A stretch of DNA of 64,000 bases from the NCBI GenBank assembly GCA_949358305.1, contig OX442314.1:31543118-31607117 (forward strand), written 5' to 3'. This stretch comes from Strigamia acuminata (lineage: Eukaryota; Arthropoda; Chilopoda; Geophilomorpha; Linotaeniidae). A program made the position numbers and the translations under genes. This document shows, piece after piece, positions 51,763-62,431 of the stretch (positions are counted from its first letter, which is position 1; each line of letters opens with the position of its first letter). The notes beneath the pieces were generated by a model. The model searched no databases, had not been told where the DNA came from, and saw only the letters and a program-made list of their open reading frames with translations.

Positions 51763-53500
51763 ACCGTAAATATAATTTCCGATTTTTAATTTTGTTTTTA
51801 AATTGCCGGGCATTTCTTTTCCATGCGACAGATGCGCCATCGGGTGGACTCAACTGTCACTACGTTAGCTTTGATTGATAGTGTTTTCTCTCCGACTTAT
51901 TCATTCTTGATAATAATCTTGGGATGTTTTCAGAAAACTAAAATCTGTGCTTATTTTTATTTAAATCATTCTGAATTTTAAACTCTCTGATTCCGAACAA
52001 GAGAAAAGACACTAAGGATTTGTTCTATCTTGATCGGAGATCGTGTATTTGCGCCTGTGAACCCCGTACTTATCATTCTCTCAAAGGAAGGCGTCAGTCG
52101 GTCGGTTTGTGAGTGTGCTTCGTCGTTGCTGATCGTGGTTTATTTCGGTAAAATTTTGTCCTCAGATGGATAATTTTTTCAACGTAATGTTCTTAAGTAA
52201 GTTTGTTCAGCGATGCATCTGGTTTATTTCACTACTTAATTCGAATTTCTCAACTTGTTTTTGTTAAACATTCCATCCGTGCGTCATATTTCAAGGGAGT
52301 GGTCACTTTTTATTTTTTACTTATTATTTATATTTTAATTTTTTAATTTTTTCTTCATACATGCATTGATTGGTAATAGAATTGCCGGACGAAATGTGTT
52401 GGATTGTTCGAACTAAGTAAATGTTAAATAGTGAATTAGGGGGTGTAAAATCCAACTCTCAACCTTCACGTGGTCACCCCTGGAGAAACTGACGACTTGA
52501 ACTAGTCCCAGTGGAACCAAAAGAGAGCTCTGGTTACATGCAGTTTGTCTTGCTTTCAATTTAAAAAAAAATATATCTTATGGTTGATATATTTGTATTG
52601 TAAGCCTGCAAATCCTACAAGATTGTGGCATTTACATTTATTTGTATTGTAAGCCTGCAAATCCTACAAGATTGTGGCATTTACATTTATTTGTATTGTA
52701 AGCCTGCAAATCCTACAAGATTGTGGCATTTACATTTATTTGTATTGTAAGCCTGCAAATCCTACAAGATTGTGGCATTTACATTTATTTGTATTGTAAG
52801 CCTGCAAATTCTACAAGATTGTGGCATTTACATTTATTTGTATTGTAAGCCTGCAAATCCTACAAGATTGTGGCATTTACATTTATTTGTATTGTAAGCC
52901 TGCAAATTCTACAAGATTGTGGCATTTACATTTATTTGTATTGTAAGCCTGCAATCCTACATGTGGCATTTACATGATTTTATACCACATTTTTACATGA
53001 ATCTACTTTATCCAATATTTTATTCAGAACATTCCTAAAATATTTGTGCAGATGCTGTTGTTGGTTGTTCTTGATTCAATTTTTGAGATCGATTGTTCCA
53101 GGATCTTGTTTTGTATCCACTGCAACTATTTTTTCTCAATATTTGTTAGTTGTTAAGTGGCCATTTGTGTAAAATGATAATTTTTATATTTTACTACCTT
53201 GGCCCTCTGGTTTTGATTTGGTTTTCTACCCACGTTATCATTGGATGGTTTGTTACCTGTTGACTAGTTTCTCCTCCATTACCTATTATTGTTTTTTTCC
53301 CAATGTTTATTTGTCACAAATTGGAAAAAGTTAACCAGGTTGTAGCATTGATAGACCTGAAACACTTTCAAAACGAACATTTGTTTTATTACAATACTTA
53401 ATGGCCACTGGTTTCCCTGATTCACACTTAAACCTCGTACAAAACCCCAACATCCCTAGTACATATGTGCCACTGCCATTTCTTTTTTCCATCAAGAGTA
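51763..53500. mobile_element. Array-bearing repeat element, copy 2
   Basis: Parallel to 12342-15320 in the same orientation. It begins 'accgtaaatataatttccga', has one 30-bp unit instead of about five, eight 49-bp units instead of about five, and lacks the middle 1.3 kb. It ends with the block that matches 14955-15320, including 'gtgccactgccatttctt'. No coding region remains. Confidence 0.65.
52590..52975. repeat. 49-bp tandem array, about 8 units
   Basis: Same unit as 13305-13550, with more and more uniform copies. Confidence 0.95.
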
Positions 53501-53501
53501 A

Positions 53502-53702
53502 TTACTTCCCAGTAAAGTGATTTTCAAACATAAATGCCATTGACAATTTTTGGGTTTCCAATGGAATCTTCATGTAACGTGACCATATTTCGTAAAAATT
53601 GTCGTCGAACCCATCGATTAGCCTCATTGGAATGTTGTTCAGCGGGTTGAACTTGACTAGCATTTCAAATATTTCAAATATTTTTGGATGGTTCTGGTTC
53701 AT
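53502..53702 (-). CDS. Unrecognised frame shared by two segments (fragment)
   Basis: 66 codons: EIFEMLVKFNPLNNIPMRLI then FYEIWSRYMKIPLETQKLSM. A related piece (FNSLNNIKMRLINGF) appears near 59270-59315 on the same strand. Unknown function; part of the duplicated segment described below. Confidence 0.3.
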   Translation of the reverse strand: MNQNHPKIFEIFEMLVKFNPLNNIPMRLIDGFDDNFYEIWSRYMKIPLETQKLSMAFMFENHFTGK

Positions 53703-55440
53703 AAAGAAATTTGAAATTAAAGAAGAAAAAATAACTACTTCGGTGTTAGTTTCGATGGCCTCAAAATTAATCGCCTTTTCTTTATTACCGATCGATGATC
53801 ATCAGCGCCACTACTCTCATCATCGGAACCGACAAGTGATGTGTTTAGCATACCATCACTGTCTGATTCGTCATCGTAGACAGATTTCACTACGACGAAC
53901 TCCAATTTCGTCAGCTTTTCGTGGCTCCTCTCTATATTTGGTTTATATAAAATATTATATTTTTCGAGGATGTTTCTTGTTAAAATTCGACGGAGCGTCT
54001 CTTGTCCGTCTCATCGATTTTGGCTGTGGTCTCTTCTGCTTTTCGGCTTTTCTTGGGCATGCTTGGAGGCGGATGAGGCAATAAAGATTGCTTATAGATT
54101 GCTTATGATTGATTGCTGATGATTGATTGCTGATGATTGATTGATGATTGATTGATTGATTGCTTATGATTGCATAAGAATGCTTATGTATAGATTCCCA
54201 TGTCCTCATTCCCAGATGAAACTGATGACATGAACACAGTTTAATTTCGAGCAGTTGTTGCTGCAATTCGTGAAACTAAAAATAATTGTAATTTAACATT
54301 GGTTGTATGAAAAACGAGGGCAACATTTCAAATCTCTGCTTATTATTTTCTGGTTAAACCCCTCCATATTGCCTGTCAAGAATGTCACACATAGGCTCAA
54401 TTGGATTTAAGCTTATACCACCACTTTGTTACGTGGTTTATGGGGTTGATTCCTTTGTTACTTCCACTACGATAAAGTGCTGATTTTGGTGACGATCACC
54501 ACATGTCATTCCAACTAGTGCTGTTCGGTAGGCTTTCCCGCATTGCCTGACACACTCATTTTTTTTATAATAATTAATTTTTCATCTACTTTATGTAAAA
54601 AAAATTAAACTTACTAATTTTATCTTCGAATGTGAGCGGCTCTCCACTGATTGCTGCCACTGTCTACCATAAGACTCTACAGATGGGGCATGTCTCGTTG
54701 TCATAACCGCATCGCAAAAAACACTGGTAGCGGAAAGAGTGTCTACAGTTTAGTTTCACTACAACTTCATCTTTTTTCATCTTATACTGGCAGATGACAC
54801 AAACTTCAGTGGAATCCACCTCTACTGTTTTTGGGTCTAACTCTTGAGGTTGACGTGGAATTGGAGGTGGTGTACTGGTAGCTGCTGGTCTTCCTCCTCA
54901 TCTTCTGATAAGTAAATAACGTCTTCCGCTTGCACAACCTGTTGCTGTGGTTGATTTGCTAATGTTGTTTCTGCAATCCGAAGTCGCTCCTGCACCGTGG
55001 CTAAATGGTTTTGAGAGAATTCCAAGTCTCTCTCTAATGATGTTATCTGTGCAGTTTGTTGAGCAAGTCGTTCTAGCACATGACCATACACAAACTGGAT
55101 TTCCTTGTCACTTGGCTGTCGGTGCATCCACTGGAGTGGTGCAAGTGGCGGCAGGTGATGGTGGTGGTCTCCACTGTGCTCTGTTCTCTTGAAAATATGC
55201 TTGCATTTCATCAAAAACATTTCTGGGTGCTCTCTGTGTCATGTTTTCTTTTGAGTGAATTTGAAAATACAGTTGCTGATATTTGGCATTTGACTTATGT
55301 CTTCCTGCTTTTCTTTGACATTTCTTTTCATTGGGTGTTCACTTTAACGTGATATCCTGCTTTGACATAACCTTTAAAATAAAAACTATACAGAAAACTT
55401 AGGCTTTACATCACTGTATCGAATGGAGTGTCATTCACTT
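53600..55440. repeat. Duplicated segment A
   Basis: Matches segment B (59270-61345) at several places in the same order: 'ttgttcagcgggttgaac', the 'cttgggcatgcttggaggcgg' block, 'gcagttgttgctgcaattcg', and the coiled-coil frame with its 3' flank ('gtgttcactttaacgtg'). Simple 'gattgattgctgatgattga' repeats lie at 54085-54170. Confidence 0.7.
54663..55241 (-). pseudogene. Coiled-coil/RING-finger protein, copy A (frameshifted)
   Basis: Begins MTQRAPRNVFDEMQAYFQEN (ATG 55241). After a frame change it continues LPPLAPLQWMHRQPSDKEIQ, then a coiled coil (AQQTAQITSLERDLEFSQNH, LATVQERLRIAETTL), then an acidic LSEDEEED. A second frame change leads to PPPIPRQPQELDPKTVEVD and a RING finger: CVICQYKMKKDEVVVKLNC, then RHSFRYQCFLRCG and ETCPICR. 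RING fingers usually give E3 ubiquitin-ligase activity. A stop after the RING separates it from GEPLTFEDKIS, which ends at a GTAAGT donor and is shared with the exon at 57.43 kb. Two indels make this copy inactive, but copy B keeps the first part in one frame. Confidence 0.65.
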
Positions 55441-55620
55441 TCCAATGCGAACTTCAGTGACACGGCCCATCTTCCACTGGAGCCGGGGTCGGCCTTGTTC
55501 CTCAACCAACACGACGTCGCCCACTTTCAACTCGAGGAATCTCGATTTTCCAGACTGTGTTTTTAAGTCTGTCAAATATTCTCTCTGCCATCGATTCCAA
55601 AAGGAAAGTAGAGTCCAACT
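55435..55620 (-). pseudogene. BEL/Pao integrase C-terminal fragment
   Basis: The minus-strand frame reads LSFWNRWQREYLTDLKTQSG, then LELKVGDVVLVEEQGRPRLQ, then WKMGRVTEVRIGK and a stop. The FWxRWxxEYLxxL...VGDVVL...WxxGRV pattern is the conserved C-terminal domain of BEL/Pao integrases. The catalytic core is missing. It immediately follows the mini-exon at 55648-55687. Confidence 0.8.
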
Positions 55621-55647
55621 CCATTAAAAAATCTTTAAACCACTTAC

Positions 55648-55687
55648 GATATTTCTGAAGAAACCTTACAGCTGTTACAGAGTTCAT
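55648..55687 (-). CDS. Repeated mini-exon, copy A (MNSVTAVRFLQKY)
   Basis: ATG at 55687, 13 residues and a GTAAGT donor; paralogs at 37250-37288 and 62393-62431. Here the following sequence is the BEL/Pao integrase end, so the exon may derive from a BEL element or just lie beside it. Confidence 0.45.
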
Positions 55688-55746
55688 TTTGCGGTTGAAA
55701 ATGGTTGCTTTTTTCCTGTTCTTATCATGCCCCCTAATTATTTTGT

Positions 55747-56049
55747 TTATTGTGAGTAGGAAATTGCTAATTGGTAATAGGTAAACCCCCCTCCTCGTGG
55801 AAGGAGTGGTGGTAGAGGATTCCTTTGAGGATTCCTTTCGATATTCCGTGATAGTTTCCGATTTTGACGTTTATTTTCAGAGTCTAAATCTTTGGCATTT
55901 TTTATCAATCTAGCAACATCATCTGCATCAACATCTGTAATGTTGGCAGGGTGCGCGTTCGCATGAAAAACATCTCGACAGAATCTCATTCTCCAGTCCC
56001 AATTTTGAATTTTGTTCAACACAAAACCGAATTCGTCAAACATCAGCAT
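55747..56049 (-). CDS. Unrecognised frame
   Basis: 100 codons: MLMFDEFGFVLNKIQNWDWR, then PANITDVDADDVARLIKNAK and a basic tail. No family recognised. Adjacent to the third partial copy of the NVFDEM family. Confidence 0.25.
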   Translation of the reverse strand: MLMFDEFGFVLNKIQNWDWRMRFCRDVFHANAHPANITDVDADDVARLIKNAKDLDSENKRQNRKLSRNIERNPQRNPLPPLLPRGGGFTYYQLAISYSQ

Positions 56050-56089
56050 ATCGCATCCAAACTGTTGGTGGTGGTGGTGGTGTTGGTGG

Positions 56090-56490
56090 TTGTTTCCCCC
56101 TGTGTTCTGTTTTGCTAAAAATAATCCTCCATTTCATCAAATACATTTCTGTATGCTCTTCCTTGATTTGTCATGATTGCTTTTGAGTGAATTTGGATGT
56201 ACTAAAATACACTTGTTGATATTTGGCTCTTGACTTTTATCTCTTCCTGCTTTTGTTTGACATTACTTTTTATTGGGTGTTCACTTTAATGTGATATCCT
56301 GCTTTGTCATTTGTCATTTGACATTTGTCATTCACTTTCATTCAGTTGACAATGAATGCTTGAAGGTGGGCATACCGACATTCGCCAGCAGCGTGTAAAC
56401 TTTTTTGGCATCATTTACAATCTTGTTGTAGACAAAAATGCTGTTCATCTGCATGCAGCACAGCTCCCAGTCGTCATTTGCATCGTATTC
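56090..56490 (-). pseudogene. Partial copy C of the NVFDEM family and an upstream paralogous block
   Basis: 56172-56090 encodes MTNQGRAYRNVFDEMEDYF and then a stop. 56490-56353 encodes EYDANDDWELCCMQMNSIFV then YNKIVNDAKKVYTLLANV. The second block is repeated at 61536-61396. Both are on the minus strand and in the same order as in segment B. The CCMQMNS block is not assigned to a family; a retroelement structural protein is a guess. Confidence 0.5.
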
Positions 56491-56770
56491 TCGTAGTTCC
56501 TATTCCGGACGGGGCCCCCAATTGTGACGGGTCGTCTCTTTCACGGCAATTTGGGGAATGATTACCGTGGGTGTGCCCGGACCTCCACATTATGATGGAG
56601 ACAGGGACTCCGGATTGTTGGTTTTGGCCTTTAATCCGTTGTCTAGGGGTCTGAGTACCCATCACCCGTGCTGGTGCCGAAGGGCACACCACACCTACAA
56701 CCGTCCCATCATACTCTGTAATACATTCTGCTATGGTACTCTGGCCGTGGTCTCGAAACGTCACTTTTAG
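56490..56770 (-). mobile_element. Relic LTR related to the 12.4-kb element
   Basis: Read on the minus strand it shares 'gtgtggtgtgcc', 'acccctagacaac', an 'aaaggcc' block and 'gtcacaatt' with the R/U5 part of the 12.4-kb element's LTR. It is followed by a primer site TGGGGGCCCCGTCCGG at the same 2-base spacing. Only this end is recognisable. Confidence 0.6.
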
Positions 56771-56934
56771 ACTGATTGCGTACTTAAAAAAGGGTAAAAC
56801 AAAACACGCCCGTTAATTTCGCGCAATTTCGCATATCGCCCGCTACTCGCTTCGTTGTTTTTGTCCTTCTCGAGGGAAACATTTCCCACGCTTCCAACCC
56901 TCTTCAAGTGACGTCCAAAATTATCGTCGATTTT

Positions 56935-57439
56935 TTTTACCCACGTCTCAAGTTCGGGGAGCCAGCTGCTTTCACTGTTTTAATTTCTCGTATTAGTTTG
57001 TCAATATTTCGTCGTTGGTTGTCAGTGACTTTCTTTAGATATTTAATCTCTTTTACACGTTGGCTGTATTCATCAAATACCTGTGTACTTTAAATAATTA
57101 CAAAATTAAAATTAAAAATTTCTATTACAAAAAATACAAGTCGGCTTACTTTTAATTGCCTTGACATTTCTCTTCTGCTTCTTCGATGTTCAGAACAATT
57201 TCCAAGTCGGACATTTGCTTCGTTATTTCTACCATGACAATGTGACGATTCTGATGTCGTCTGCATCTCATTCCTATCAATGCGTTCGGTTGTTCGGCAT
57301 GCTTTCTCGCATAACTTGGCATACTCCTTGGTTGAAAACAATTAATTTTTCATCTAATGTAAAAAAAAAAAAATTACACTTACTGATTTTTGCCTCGAAG
57401 GTGAGGGGTTCTCCGCTCATTGCTGCCATTTTTGGAAAT
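56935..57439 (-). CDS. Multi-exon coiled-coil protein (hypothetical)
   Basis: First exon MAAMSGEPLTFEAKIS (ATG 57439) ends at a GTAAGT donor. A middle exon candidate (57341-57150, EYAKLCEKACRTTERIDRNE or the alternative frame KQMSDLEIVLNIEEAEEKCQ) ends at GTAAGC. The last exon (about 57080-56935) reads VFDEYSQRVKEIKYLKKVTD then NIDKLIREIKTVKAA, a coiled coil ending at a TAA. Introns are short. The GEPLTFE exon is also present after the RING of copy A, so these genes share parts. Reading frame of the middle exon is uncertain. Function unknown. Confidence 0.4.
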
Positions 57440-58659
57440 GAGTGTTGGGGGTGAGGAAAATGGGGAATTGGGAATGTGTGTTGGATTTTTTCTTTCAACA
57501 CATGTCTTTGCATGTGGTCATAACAACTGACTTTTGGCATTTTAATGTGTGTGAATTCTTGAGAAAGTTCAAAGCCGTGACCCCGATCATGACGTTAGCT
57601 GCATTTGTTTACATTTTTTTGTTTCTGAATTTTACCACCAGATGTCACTAGCGCCTGGAAAATTGATGAAATTTCAATTTTTTTTTCTTCTTTTGTGTTT
57701 TGAATTAAAAAATTAACATATGTAAACAAAGTAAAAGGTTTATTTTCTTTAATTTCTACCTTTTTTCTTGATGAAACAAAAGAGCATTCCACAATGGTCC
57801 GGGCGTGTCCTTCTTTACGGACCACTCGAGTGAGTCACGGTTACCGAATCCTTCAATTCGGTACGCGAGACGTAATTTGGTCCTCAAAATTCATGTTCCA
57901 ACTATGAAAATTGAAGAACACTTCATACAAGTGGAAAAAAAGAGACTATATGCCTAATTATTAAAGAGACTCAATGCATAATTATCAAAGAGATGAGTTG
58001 AAAACAATGAAATCTTAACAAAAATTATGGTTGATTATGATTTTTTATAAAATTTAAAGATTCGGGGATTCGGAAACCTTATCTCGGACCTCTTACTTGT
58101 ACTTACTTCAATCGTAACTCATGAATTTTAGAAGAGATTGTTTCAACAATTAATGATCTCGGGATTCTGGGAAATCTTATCTCCGTTGCAACTGCAATAT
58201 TGGAGAGAAAAAAATCATTGTTATTTTTCTTACGAATATTTTTATGCTAATTCGTCTAATCTAAAATTTAATGAGTAAGAACCAAAATCTTTATTGACTT
58301 GAGTCGGGTGATCTCAACGTGGTAAGACGAATGGCGTCGGCTCGTCGTAAAGATTGTGGCCCTTTGTCAAAATCTTTCTCTCTCAGCCCTTGAGGCGGCT
58401 GTATGGGTTGATTGGTTGTTTGCTTTCGAACAATAAACTTCAATTCCTTCCACAACTTCCAGTTTTTCTTTGTAAATGAAAATTGTAATTAATTATTAAG
58501 AATAATTATACAATTGATGGTAAACGTTTTTTTTACATGTACGTCTGGTTGTATTTGAGCAGTTGGTGTCGATGACCCATGTAGAAATGTAATTTCATCC
58601 ACATCGTTAGATGATTCTTAAAGAGGAAGATTTTTTTTTAATTTATCGAAATAGACTTC
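57440..58659. other. No gene recognised
   Basis: AT-rich, with a GC-richer patch around 57780-57870 and an AATAAA near 58434. No domain or paired repeats found. Confidence 0.35.
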
Positions 58660-58938
58660 TCATATACCTATTACTTGTGTGTTGAAGACAAAAAGCTCTT
58701 CTGGGTTGCCTTTAGCATGATCGTTTGTTATATTATGATTTTTGAAAGATTGACACTCCATGTCTTTTTTATCCACCTGTGTCTGCAGATTGATGATCGT
58801 ATTCTGCAGTTGTCTAATTTTTTCTTCTGCCTCGCTACACGTAGCACAGGTAAATTTGTCAATCAACATCTTCATTCTTTGAAACAACGTGTTTTTCCCA
58901 GCATTGCTGCTTTCGAGTTTCGCATGTACGCAACTCTC
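58660..58938 (-). CDS. Coiled-coil exon with a CxxC pair (hypothetical)
   Basis: Opens after an acceptor at 58939-58940: ESCVHAKLESSNAGKNTLFQ, then FTCATCSEAEEKIRQLQNTI and INLQTQVDKKDMECQSF, ending at 58660. The middle is a heptad-like coiled coil. Probably the last exon of a gene extending to higher coordinates. Not recognised. Confidence 0.35.
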   Translation of the reverse strand, partial: ESCVHAKLESSNAGKNTLFQRMKMLIDKFTCATCSEAEEKIRQLQNTIINLQTQVDKKDMECQSFKNHNITNDHAKGNPEELFVFNTQVIGI

Positions 58939-60289
58939 CTGTTATAAAGAAAAGGAGAAATGTATAGAATTAATCAGCAACACACAATTAAAATGAAGTC
59001 ACACAAACGTCTCGCATCAAATCGATATTTTATGACATTTCCTCTTCCTGAGTTCCTTTCACAGGGCTTTCCTGTTGATTGCTCGTCAATTCATTAGCAA
59101 TGTGGAAAAATACAATTTATGACTTAATATCTTTTTATGTCGTTAAGGTAATAAAAAATAAATATGATATATTTTGTTATTTCATATCTAAAATAAACAA
59201 ACAAAAATTTAAAAATGCACCGGAAAATAAAGGTGGATTTCCAAAATCAGATTTTCTGTTATCAGGTAAAACCCATTGATTAGTCTCATTTTAATGTTGT
59301 TCAGCGAGTTGAACGTGGCAGCATTACTTTTTTTTAGGCAGTTTCTGGTAAAAATTCGGTGGAGCACCTCTTGTCTGGTTCATCGACCTTGGATGTCGTG
59401 TCCATTGCTTATCGGCTTTCTTGGGCATGCCTGGAGGCGGAGGAGGCAATCAAGATTGCTTATTGTGCTTAAAGGTGTAGATTCCCATGCCCTCATTCCT
59501 AAATGAAACTGGTGACATGAACACTTGTTTAATTTCGAGCAGTTGTTGCTGCAATTCGTGTAACTAAAAATAATTGTAATTTTGCATTGGTTGTATGAAA
59601 ACCGAGGTAAAACAATCTTAAAAACACGTGTAATCTTAAAACATGTGGCTTCTTTGTATACATAAAAAGAAAACATTTACACTTCGAATTCTAATCTGCA
59701 TGCACTTAAGCTTAAACAGTAATATGTAATTTTGACATTAAAATAAGTTGTTTGGATAAAAAAAATCGTTTATTTTATTATTCTAATTTTCGTATAGTTA
59801 TACTATTACAGTGCTATCCTAGTAAGTCTATCGAGACGTGTGCAACGGCGATGCAAGCGTGCGTGGCATCTCACACCGCAGAAAAAAAAATATCTAATAA
59901 AACTTGTCATAAGTCTCCAAAAACGGCTTTCTCAAGTGAACACGACCGGTATTTTTTTTTTTGTTGGCGTGCTGTGCCGTGAACGAATTAAAATAACGGC
60001 ATATTTTGGATGTAAATTGTAGTAGAAGAAAATTATTATAAGTGACCATCGGAAAATTTCCATAGTTTTAACTACTTAACTACCGTTACCAGAGATTAAA
60101 ATTAACTACCTGTAATTTAAATAAAAGAATTCGTTATACAATATACAGAATTTATATATAAACATGTTTCTACACGAGTTTAAATGCTAATTTTTTGCGT
60201 ATGGCTCGGTTCGAGACTTCAATGACATCTTAACACATGTTGTCTTAAGCGGTAATTTCGGTTGGACGAATAATCGCACGAATCACATT

Positions 60290-60350
60290 TAAATGGTCTT
60301 TTCCTTATATGAGTAAACAAATGCCGTCTTAAGGGGTAACTTAAGGGGTA
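60290..60350 (-). pseudogene. C2H2 zinc-finger scrap
   Basis: On the minus strand the 60250-60345 area reads like a single degraded finger (LRRHLFTHIRKRPFKCDSC), comparable to the fingers at 6.3-9.5 kb. It is too short for more. Confidence 0.4.
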
Positions 60351-60828
60351 ACTTATCAAATCTCTGGTGATTATTTTTTGGTTGAACCCTCCACATTGCC
60401 TGTCAAGAATGTCCCAAGTAGGCTCAATTGCGTTTAAATCTGGAAATTGGGATGGTCAGTCGAGAACACATTTTTTTTTTGTTTGATCTGGTTTTTTCTT
60501 TTTGATCTGGATCAATTTCTTTGGCGTCTGTACTGCGACTTGGCTGGCGATCTTTGTCGATATACAAATACGGTGGTAAACTGCTGTCACTTTCACTGCT
60601 GTCACTGTCTGACAAAGATGAGAGGTCCACGAGTACAACTCCTTAACCGCTCCTTAAGTATGTTTGAGGTTATCTTTTTGGAAAATCCAATCCCTGGGCA
60701 TGTTTATTTTTGGCAAATGGAAGAATGTTGGTCTGCAATATTTTTTGTATGTGGCTTTGAACTGGCTGATAAACCTCTTCTTCATCATCTGATAAATAAA
60801 TTAGTACTGGTTGCACAAACTGTTGCTG

Positions 60829-61125
60829 CTATTGATTTCTCATTGCTAAAGGTGTTTCTGTAACGCGTAGACGCTCCTGCACTATTGCCAACTGGTTTTG
60901 TGACATTTCCAGGTTTCTCTCTAACGTTGTGATGTACACATTTTGTTGCGCAAAGTGTTCTTGCACATGGCCATATACAAACTGGATTTCTAAGTCACTT
61001 GGTTGACAATTCATCCACTGGAGTGGTGCAAGTGGTGGCAGGTTTTGTGGTGGTGGTGGTGGTGTTGATGGAGTCCTCTGTGCTCTGTTCTGTTGAAAAT
61101 ATGCCTGCATTTCATCAAAAACATT
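60829..61125 (-). CDS. Coiled-coil protein, copy B (NVFDEM family, partial)
   Basis: The frame reads NVFDEMQAYFQQNRAQRTPS, a Pro run, then LPPLAPLQWMNCQPSDLEIQ, FVYGHVQEHFAQQNVYITTL and ERNLEMSQNQLAIVQERLRV, ending MRNQ. It keeps in one frame what is split in copy A. The RING part is not found downstream in this segment; a stop at 60829 ends it. Its upstream start has lost the ATG seen in copies A and C, unless an internal Met (MQAYFQQ) is used. Confidence 0.5.
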   Translation of the reverse strand, partial: NVFDEMQAYFQQNRAQRTPSTPPPPPQNLPPLAPLQWMNCQPSDLEIQFVYGHVQEHFAQQNVYITTLERNLEMSQNQLAIVQERLRVTETPLAMRNQ

Positions 61126-61395
61126 TCTGTGGCTCTGTTTGCCATGTTTTCTTTTGAGTGGATTTGAAAAATACAGTTGCTGATATTTGACTCTTGACTG
61201 TTATCTCTTCCTGCTTTTCTTTGACATTTCTTTTCATTGGGTGTTCACTTTAACGTGGTATCCTGCTTTGACATAACCTTTAAAATAAAAACTATACAGA
61301 TAGCTTAAGCTTTACATCACTGTATCGAATGGAGTGTCATTCACTTCAATTAATTCTCGTATTAATATAACGTGGATCAGCAAACAATGTTCTTG

Positions 61396-61536
61396 TCAAT
61401 GCTTGAAGGTGGGCATATCGACGTTCGCCAACAGCGTGTAAACTTTTTCGGCATCGTTCACAATTTTGTTGCAGACAAAAACGCTGTTCATCTGCATGCA
61501 GCACAGCTCCTCGTCGTCATTTGGATCGTATTCTTG
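61396..61536 (-). pseudogene. Paralogous CCMQMNS block, copy B
   Basis: Encodes EYDPNDDEELCCMQMNSVFV then CNKIVNDAEKVYTLLANVDM. The match to 56490-56353 is strong at both DNA and protein level. Family not recognised. Confidence 0.45.
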
Positions 61537-61792
61537 TGGTGCCCCACGGAATAAGGTCATTTTTGATGGCAAAAATGAGCAAAAGCAGCAAAAACACGAA
61601 AAAATTCGAACTTACAGAGACTAGGCCTACTTGAGAAGCACGCGGTCAGCAACAGTCCAAAAATGTCACAAAAAGCATCAAAATTTCAAAGAAACACAAT
61701 CATAGTTTATACAATATTGCATCTGGATGTTGATTGTTGATTTGAATCATCCTCGTCGCCAATTATTAGGTTCTTGGGTTGATTGTTGTAGA

Positions 61793-62030
61793 TTACGACT
61801 GCTCAGCCGTGTGTTGCGAGTGACCAAGTCCCGCGTCGTAGGCTGCCCATTCTTCAAATTTACACAGCCTGGCTTCGTTCAAGTTAGGTACCAAAAATTC
61901 TTTCATGCATTCTGGCACCCAATCGGCATCATCCCAAACTGCAGCCAAAGAAGCAGCCATTGCGTGTAATGGAATTAACGTGACTGGTTTATTCAAATAT
62001 TCACATAGAGGGCGCTGGACGAATGCACAT
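61793..62030 (-). CDS. Unrecognised exon-like frame
   Basis: Reads CAFVQRPLCEYLNKPVTLIP, then MAASLAAVWDDADWVPECMK and NEARLCKFEEWAAYDAGLGH, ending at a TAA near 61793. Composition is strongly protein-like. No family recognised. Confidence 0.35.
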
Positions 62031-62392
62031 CACAAACTAACAAAGGTCAAGAATTGATCAATGGAGTAGGTCACTCTGGCAGGAAACATCCAACTGACAG
62101 ATTGCATAGGACTCTTTTTGTCGCCTTTGGAATTGGCATTAAATCTAAGCTAGGCAATTAAACTTCAAGGTTCAAGTGGCTCGTATTACCGCCCATGGAT
62201 GACACGTGGAACCAGTTTGTGTTACTTCTTGAAGTGAGAATTGGAGCAAGTCTTACTCACCGCACTTGAGGCATACAAACCCCGTATGCACCAGCGGTAT
62301 GGTATTGCGAATCTGCTTACACCATCTAAAATGTTGAGAAAAAATTGAATTTTTTTTACCAAGTACATTAAAAAATCTTTAAATCACTTACC

Positions 62393-62431
62393 ATATTTTT
62401 GGAGAAAGGTTACCGCAGTTTCGGAGTTCAT
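62393..62431 (-). CDS. Repeated mini-exon, copy B (MNSETAVTFLQKY)
   Basis: ATG at 62431, GTAAGT donor, an intron of about 60 bp and a candidate second exon ending at a GTGAGT donor near 62265. The second exon's frame contains a stop in one reading, so the phase is uncertain. Confidence 0.45.

Larger units (their letters stand above)
59270..61345. repeat. Duplicated segment B
   Basis: Second copy of 53600-55440 in the same orientation, with several indels and extra sequence at 59700-60360. Confidence 0.7.

Noticed and set aside
52590-52975. 49-bp direct repeats considered as a CRISPR array
   Set aside because: The units are contiguous tandem copies with no variable spacers, and the DNA is eukaryotic.
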